Of a DNA stretch of 64,000 bases, positions 59,410 to 64,000 are shown in pieces. The stretch's first letter is position 1. Each line of letters starts with the position of its first letter. The translations under genes were made by a program, and so were the position numbers. The stretch is from an uncultured Bacteroides sp. (GTDB lineage Bacteria > Bacteroidota > Bacteroidia > Bacteroidales > Bacteroidaceae). Location: contig CALUOR010000008.1 in the NCBI GenBank assembly GCA_944322285.1, positions 1-64,000 of the forward strand, in the 5' to 3' direction. The notes beneath the pieces are model-generated. The model worked only from the letters and a program-made list of their open reading frames with translations, ran no database searches and was not told the origin of the DNA.

Positions 59410-60040
59410 AAAAGATAAGCGTCAGAACAAAATCAGGGGATAGATAATAATGTATCTTGAAAGATTGTCTATTGGGTGTTCGGTATTCAATGGCTTGGAA
59501 AATTCCGCTTTCTTCTATCGGGAAAGGGAATATCTGTAGATGTTCGCAGAAATCTACTTCTTCGGCATTCAGGCATTTAAATAAAGTTTCTTTGGCCGAC
59601 CAATGGAGCAATAGTCCCCATGTGTCTGTACCTTTGTAAATGCCAGCCTTTTCGTCCGGACGCATGAATCTGGAAGCGACCTTATGTACCCGTTCACCAT
59701 ATTGCTCAATGTCTATGCCGACTTCTTTATCCGGTTGACCCACTATGACCGCTACATAGCCGCGTGTGTGGGAGATGCTTAACGAGTGAGAATGATCTGA
59801 GAAATAAGGCTTTCCATCTATTCGATATTGAATGCTTTTTTCTTCACCAAGTAGAACATATAGCAGTACGCGTACTGCCAACCACTCCAATTGGCGCTTG
59901 GGTGATGCAAAACGTGTTATGTCGCGTTGGTATGTCTCACTATGGGGAAGCAAAGCAAGTAATTGCGTTATCGTTTCCTCCACTTTCCACACAGCCCATA
60001 GGCAGTTGTCTTTTTCTTTATGTCGTTGGAAAAGGGGCAC
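59408..60040 (-). CDS. 4'-phosphopantetheinyl transferase (Sfp type)
   Basis: A 210-residue enzyme that moves phosphopantetheine from CoA to carrier proteins. Motifs are GKPYF (76-80), SISHT (88-92), the magnesium motif VGIDIEQ (107-113) and WSAKETLFK (147-155). This is the Sfp/GsgB-like layout, not the AcpS one. The target carrier is not known. It lies 3 bp after gldE, so it belongs to the ssb-gldE operon. Confidence 0.88.
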   Translation of the reverse strand: MPLFQRHKEKDNCLWAVWKVEETITQLLALLPHSETYQRDITRFASPKRQLEWLAVRVLLYVLLGEEKSIQYRIDGKPYFSDHSHSLSISHTRGYVAVIVGQPDKEVGIDIEQYGERVHKVASRFMRPDEKAGIYKGTDTWGLLLHWSAKETLFKCLNAEEVDFCEHLQIFPFPIEESGIFQAIEYRTPNRQSFKIHYYLSPDFVLTLIF

Positions 60041-60043
60041 TGT

Positions 60044-61393
60044 TCAATCCGTTTTAGGTAGTACAGCCGGTGTTTGTTTGATAGTGAACTTCACTTTCAA
60101 AATGCGGCGGCTGTCCATCTCCAGTACTTCAAATTCATAATTCTTATAAGGCACCCGTTCGTGCAATGCAGGGAACTCGCCTTTCAGTTCGAGTAACAAA
60201 CCGGCTACAGTGTCAGCGTCTCCGGCCACTTCATCGAATTCTTCTTCATCAGTTTTTGTTACTTTATAGAAGTCGGTCAATAGTGTTTTTGCCTCGAATA
60301 TCCACGTGTTGTTGTTCAGCATGACGTAAGTACGTTCCTCGTCATCGTATTCATCGTGTATTTCTCCCACTATTTCTTCAATGATGTCTTCCATGGTTAC
60401 AATGCCCGATGTGCCTCCAAACTCGTCTACTACGATAGCTATATGTATTTTGTTGGCTTGGAAATCGCGTAGCAAGTCATCAATCATTTTTGTTTCTGGC
60501 ACAAAGTAAGCAGGGCGTATTAATGATTGCCAACGGAAGTTTTCTTTTTTGTTCAGATAGGGTAGGAGGTCTTTGATGTATAGCACCCCTTTGATGTTGT
60601 CACGTGTTTCGTCATAAACCGGTATACGGGAGTAGGCGTTCTCAATGATACATTTCAAAACGTCTTTAAATGGTGCATGAATCTCCAAATCCACTACATC
60701 GAGGCGTGAAGTCATAATCTCTTTGGCAGTTTCTCCACCAAAGCGGATAATGCCTTCCAGTATGTTGCTTTCCTCGGATAATTCAGTTTTGTCCGTCAGA
60801 TCTAAGGCCTGTGACAAGTCATCTACCGAAATAGCATGATTCTTGTGCCCGATGCATTTGTTTAAAAAGGAGGTGAAATAAATCTGCAACGATTCTATCG
60901 GGTAGAATATAGAGCGGCAGGCGATAATGCCTGGAGCTGCGAAACGACAGAAAGCCAATGCTTTTTGTGCGGAATAAATCTTTGGCATAATCTCACCGAA
61001 CAGCAATAATAAGAAAGTCAGGCTTACCATTAGTACAATAAGCGACGTAATCCATGAATAGAAGTGGAAAACACTAAAGAAAAAGAAACCGCCTAACACA
61101 ATAACGGCCACATTTACAACTGTATTTGTGATAAGTATCGTGGCATGCAGCCGTTCACGATCTTCCAACAATTTGCTGATTCTTTTGTCCGAAGGATGTT
61201 TGCGTTCTGCAATGTCATCCAAATCGGATGCGGACAACGAGAAGAAAGCCGTTTCGGAAGCTGATGCAAAGCCAGAAACAAGCAGGAATAATCCCGCTAA
61301 CACAATGGCTATAATAGCCGAGAGGGAAGGGGTCTGTATGTACAAACCATCATAACATGCCGCCAATGGGCATAAATAAGCGTCTGGGTCCAA
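60044..61393 (-). CDS. gldE: GldE-like CNNM/CorC membrane protein
   Basis: A 449-residue membrane protein: DUF21/CNNM domain with four hydrophobic segments (about 28-50, 88-110, 112-134, 145-165), two CBS domains (about 215-345) and a C-terminal CorC_HlyC domain (about 360-445). It starts with an unusual hydrophilic lead (MDPDAYLCPLAACYDGLYIQ) before TM1. In Bacteroidota, GldE sits with ssb and gldD in gliding operons. Here gldD is missing and a PPTase follows, so a role beyond gliding is likely. Confidence 0.85.
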   Translation of the reverse strand: MDPDAYLCPLAACYDGLYIQTPSLSAIIAIVLAGLFLLVSGFASASETAFFSLSASDLDDIAERKHPSDKRISKLLEDRERLHATILITNTVVNVAVIVLGGFFFFSVFHFYSWITSLIVLMVSLTFLLLLFGEIMPKIYSAQKALAFCRFAAPGIIACRSIFYPIESLQIYFTSFLNKCIGHKNHAISVDDLSQALDLTDKTELSEESNILEGIIRFGGETAKEIMTSRLDVVDLEIHAPFKDVLKCIIENAYSRIPVYDETRDNIKGVLYIKDLLPYLNKKENFRWQSLIRPAYFVPETKMIDDLLRDFQANKIHIAIVVDEFGGTSGIVTMEDIIEEIVGEIHDEYDDEERTYVMLNNNTWIFEAKTLLTDFYKVTKTDEEEFDEVAGDADTVAGLLLELKGEFPALHERVPYKNYEFEVLEMDSRRILKVKFTIKQTPAVLPKTD

Positions 61394-61417
61394 AGAGTTC
61401 GTGTTTAGTTATACAAT

Positions 61418-61855
61418 TCAAAACGGCAAATCCTCGTCAGTTGCCGTGTTTATATTTTGTGCAGGGGTAGCCTGCGTCTGTACAGATTGTTGGGGAGCAG
61501 ATTGAGCAGCGGGTGCGATACTCTTAGGCGTAAGCATCTCCATATTGTCTACGAATATTTCCGTTACATACCGCTTGATGCCTGCTTGGTCATCGTAGGA
61601 GCGGGTACGTATTTTCCCTTCCACATAAAGTTTATCGCCTTTGTGTACGTATTTGTCTACGATTTCGCCTAATTTGTTTCGGAAAATCAGGTTATGCCAT
61701 TCCGTGCGGTCGGGTATCTGCGTGCCGTTTTGCAAGGTATATCCTTTTTCCGTAGTGGCAAGTGATGCTTGTGCCACACAACTGCCGCTATCATAATATG
61801 TAACTTTCGGATCTTGTCCTACATTTCCTATTAGGATGACTTTATTTACCGACAT
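61418..61855 (-). CDS. ssb: single-stranded DNA-binding protein
   Basis: A 145-residue SSB: an OB-fold (1-105) starting MSVNKVILIGNVGQDPKVTY, a Gln/Ala/Thr-rich linker, and the partner-binding tip DEDLPF (140-145). It coats ssDNA and recruits repair and replication proteins. It is the first gene of the ssb-gldE-PPTase operon. Confidence 0.93.
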   Translation of the reverse strand: MSVNKVILIGNVGQDPKVTYYDSGSCVAQASLATTEKGYTLQNGTQIPDRTEWHNLIFRNKLGEIVDKYVHKGDKLYVEGKIRTRSYDDQAGIKRYVTEIFVDNMEMLTPKSIAPAAQSAPQQSVQTQATPAQNINTATDEDLPF

Positions 61856-61882
61856 AATTTTCTTTCTTTATTTATTTGGTGC

Positions 61883-61890
61883 CAAAATTA
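61883..61890 (-). promoter_or_regulatory. -7 box of the ssb operon
   Basis: On the minus strand it reads TAATTTTG, close to the TAnnTTTG form, 27 bp before the ssb ATG. Confidence 0.45.
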
Positions 61891-61923
61891 AATAGAATTA
61901 TAAAAACGTGCAAGAATACTGAA

Positions 61924-61960
61924 ATAAAAATGCGGCATTTCCTGAAAGAAATACCGCATT
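61924..61960 (-). terminator. intrinsic terminator after the PCMD lipoprotein gene
   Basis: AATGCGG-c-ATTTC (61929-61941) pairs with GAAAT-a-CCGCATT (61948-61960). On the minus strand it is followed by a T-rich run (TTTTTATTT). It lies 22 bp after the stop codon of the gene at 61983. Confidence 0.75.
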
Positions 61961-61982
61961 CTAAAATTTCAGAATATATATT

Positions 61983-63524
61983 TTATTCTACAGTCAGTTC
62001 AAAATCATCCACAATCAATGTACTACCAGGTGCACCGCTAAACTTGTCACCGTCCTTGCTGGCAGAGCAAACAATTGCTAAACGGTATTTAGTTTCAGCA
62101 TTATATTCTTTCTTCCATTCTAAAGGAAGTTCGAAGCTGGTCCACTCGGCTTGTTCGCCACCTGTCAGTTGGGCAATGGCTGCTACTCGGCTTGAATTAT
62201 AGATGTTTTCTTCGGCAACGGCAGAACCTGTCAAGCAGTCACTCCATCCTTCTACATCATATTCTTCTGTTTCATAGAGTACTACGCTAATCATAAACTC
62301 ATCGCTCTTGGTCTCATCCAATACAGCTTGGTGGCAGTGTTGTTCGTAAGGAGTTTCGGTTACGCTGTAATATTCAGCACCCGGTGTGTACTTGTACCAT
62401 CCTTTCAAAGAAACGGGTTTTTGTGTGTATGGAATACCAAATTTTGTACTTCTCAATGTGCTGGACAACTCTGTAATGAAATTGCCTAAGAACAAAGAAC
62501 CTGTAGTAACTTTGGGGACTTTAGCGATAAACATATCCATACCTTTTGTGTCGATGGATTTGATTAAAGCGGCTTTTTCACCAGAGTGTGCGTCCTCGGT
62601 TTCCATTACGACATAACTGTCAGCCATGCCAAAGCCCTTGAGCATATGTGCGCCGGCATTGCTCGATGACCAACCTGTAGGTTCATAATAAGTCATCTCG
62701 GGAGTTTGGCCTTCTACTTCGGCAGTCCAATTTTCAAAATCAAATGCCCTCATTTTAGATGCTACGCTTACTACATATTTTGCTACGGTACCATCTTCTG
62801 CGACTACTGTATAAGTTATAGCTTTATTAAAATCTTGGGCAACACCGCTGTTGGGGGTTACTGTTGCGCCAGTAGATATCTCAATTGTAGGGACTAATTG
62901 GCTTAAATATTCAGATTTAGCAGTGTCTGCTACGGATATAGAGATGGTTTTATTAGCCTCATCGATTGTGGTCGATAATACTAATGAATCAACAGCCGCT
63001 ACATTACGGTCGAATACAAAACTTTTTATTTGTGCCTCACTGCTTTCAGAACCCGTCAGTTTTGTACCCGTATAAGTTACAACAACTGTTTGTTCAACTG
63101 TGCCTAATGTTGCATCAATATCCATTGTGATAGAGACGGTACCATTGCCAATATTACCCGTTGCATTTACTGATGCGGTCAAGCCGGTAATATTCAGATT
63201 GGTAGCACCTGTGAAATCATACGTATTACCATTCTGAGTCATCGGACAATTTTGCAGGGCTACATCACCAACTTGAATACCTGAAAAACTGAAGTTTGTC
63301 AAAGAAAGGTTGATGGACGTGGCTCCGGCACCCGAAACAGAGATTCGCTGAGGAATGTTTTGAGCAACTTGCTGTCCATTAATGGAAACGCCCAATACAC
63401 CTTTATAGTTACCGGCGATTTCTTCCTCAATGACTGGCGTGTAGTCAGGGTCATCATCGCTACAAGCCGTGAACAAACTCATTGAACAAATCAATGCAAA
63501 TAAAAAAAACAGATTCTTTTTCAT
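61983..63524 (-). CDS. surface lipoprotein with calycin-like and PCMD-type domains
   Basis: A 513-residue lipoprotein. The lipobox ends FTAC (Cys21) and is followed by SDDDPD, a strong Bacteroidota surface-export signal. Residues 35-150 resemble the calycin-like domain (GNYKGVLGVSINGQQVAQNI). Residues 160-255 look like an Ig-like DUF5018-type strand set (IKSFVFDRN, YVVSVASKM). Residues 255-513 fit a PCMD (putative carbohydrate metabolism) domain (FDFENWTAEV, LKGWYKYTPG, TLIVDDFELTVE). The substrate is probably a glycan, but this is inferred only from the domain name. It stands alone. Confidence 0.8.
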   Translation of the reverse strand: MKKNLFFLFALICSMSLFTACSDDDPDYTPVIEEEIAGNYKGVLGVSINGQQVAQNIPQRISVSGAGATSINLSLTNFSFSGIQVGDVALQNCPMTQNGNTYDFTGATNLNITGLTASVNATGNIGNGTVSITMDIDATLGTVEQTVVVTYTGTKLTGSESSEAQIKSFVFDRNVAAVDSLVLSTTIDEANKTISISVADTAKSEYLSQLVPTIEISTGATVTPNSGVAQDFNKAITYTVVAEDGTVAKYVVSVASKMRAFDFENWTAEVEGQTPEMTYYEPTGWSSSNAGAHMLKGFGMADSYVVMETEDAHSGEKAALIKSIDTKGMDMFIAKVPKVTTGSLFLGNFITELSSTLRSTKFGIPYTQKPVSLKGWYKYTPGAEYYSVTETPYEQHCHQAVLDETKSDEFMISVVLYETEEYDVEGWSDCLTGSAVAEENIYNSSRVAAIAQLTGGEQAEWTSFELPLEWKKEYNAETKYRLAIVCSASKDGDKFSGAPGSTLIVDDFELTVE

Positions 63525-63714
63525 ATAAAATAAAATTAAACAATATCATTACCTAAATTTACTAAACATCTGTTTGCAGAATTTAGCGTGCAAATAAACT
63601 CGTTTTTCAAAAAGCCTACAAGGTCTAATCTATATTTTGATGCTCTTTTTTTAAGATGCTAAGGCCCAAATAAAGGATTTAAAGCGGGTTTTTGATGTCT
63701 AAAATACATATTCC

Positions 63715-64000
63715 TCAATTTCTACTTCTTTGTTCTCGTTGCATAATCCTTCGGAAATCTCTTACTATCTGGTCACCCATTCGGACAATGGTGCTGTCTA
63801 CTTTTCGTATTTCCACAGGCGTTACGGCATCTTTGTATTTGGCCTTGCCTAAGCCAAACTTCATCTTGTCCAAATTGCCTCGAATGTTCAGCCCCAGCTT
63901 GAAGGGGATGGGCGATTTAAGGATGGAGATGTGATAATCGAAGTTCATGGCAAGATCTTGTGTGCCTCCTACGGCCGCCCGATAACGATCCATCTGGATA
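63715..64000 (-). CDS. C-terminal part of an AsmA-like protein (runs off the window)
   Basis: The frame is open to the window edge, and the first ATG in view (63993) is preceded by Ile-Gln without a stop, so the true start lies beyond 64000. The visible 95 residues include NFDYHISILKSPIPFKLGLN, typical of the end of Bacteroidota AsmA-type envelope proteins, and a basic tail (RDFRRIMQREQRSRN). AsmA-like proteins span the periplasm and are linked to lipid transport. The call rests only on this end. Confidence 0.6.
   Translation of the reverse strand, partial: IQMDRYRAAVGGTQDLAMNFDYHISILKSPIPFKLGLNIRGNLDKMKFGLGKAKYKDAVTPVEIRKVDSTIVRMGDQIVRDFRRIMQREQRSRN

Overview
The window reads as a chromosome segment of a gut Bacteroides or Phocaeicola-type bacterium. 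The signs are Bacteroidota -7 boxes (TAnnTTTG) before most genes, BspA-like and fimbrillin lipoproteins, GldE, a Bacteroidota-type RNA polymerase omega, a 'smalltalk' microprotein, an HU-HIG protein and a Ser-type sulfatase. No rRNA, tRNA, CRISPR array, integrase or transposase was found.

Layout. (1) 0.3-2.9 kb: BspA-like LRR protein and an ABC-F ATPase. (2) 3.1-20.2 kb: a large one-strand efflux cluster with one HlyD-type adaptor, one MacB/LolD-type ATPase, one GIN-domain protein and ten FtsX/MacB-type permeases arranged as five A/B pairs. Two matching palindrome plus sigma54-like modules precede the adaptor and the ATPase. The last permease carries a one-base 5' frameshift. (3) 20.2-32.2 kb: AAA ATPase, YjbQ, BioD, a GT2 glycosyltransferase, an FtsX permease with an aminotransferase, a fucose-isomerase-fold protein, the bamD-rpoZ-DUF4293 operon, and paaK with a tandem-ACT protein. 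(4) 32.2-43.5 kb: an accessory stretch rich in hairpin repeats, with smalltalk, HU-HIG, an unknown two-gene module, a Panacea toxin-antitoxin pair, an OB-fold-like protein, a GNAT toxin-antitoxin pair, three fimbrillin-type lipoproteins, a fimbrillin remnant and an orphan antitoxin-like gene. (5) 43.5-64 kb: a carboxyltransferase, an AraC regulator, a DUF3298 lipoprotein, rsmG, an MBL hydrolase, gcvP, a sulfatase, a giant alpha-2-macroglobulin, ssb-gldE-PPTase, a surface lipoprotein and the 3' end of an AsmA-like gene.

How it fits together. The adaptor, ATPase and permease pairs look like parts of MacAB-like tripartite pumps in which one ATPase may serve several permease heterodimers. No TolC-type channel is encoded here. 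The most unusual non-coding signal is a set of about ten intergenic hairpin cassettes. They share 13-bp ends (AAATGGGAATTTA at the head, TAAATTATCATTT at the tail) but have different repetitive 'word' interiors, and they often fill the exact stop-to-start gap between genes. Other notable signals are a 23-bp-period palindrome array with paired arm changes, a perfect 33-bp inverted repeat around an AT cruciform, and near-identical inverted cassettes flanking a 3.8-kb block.
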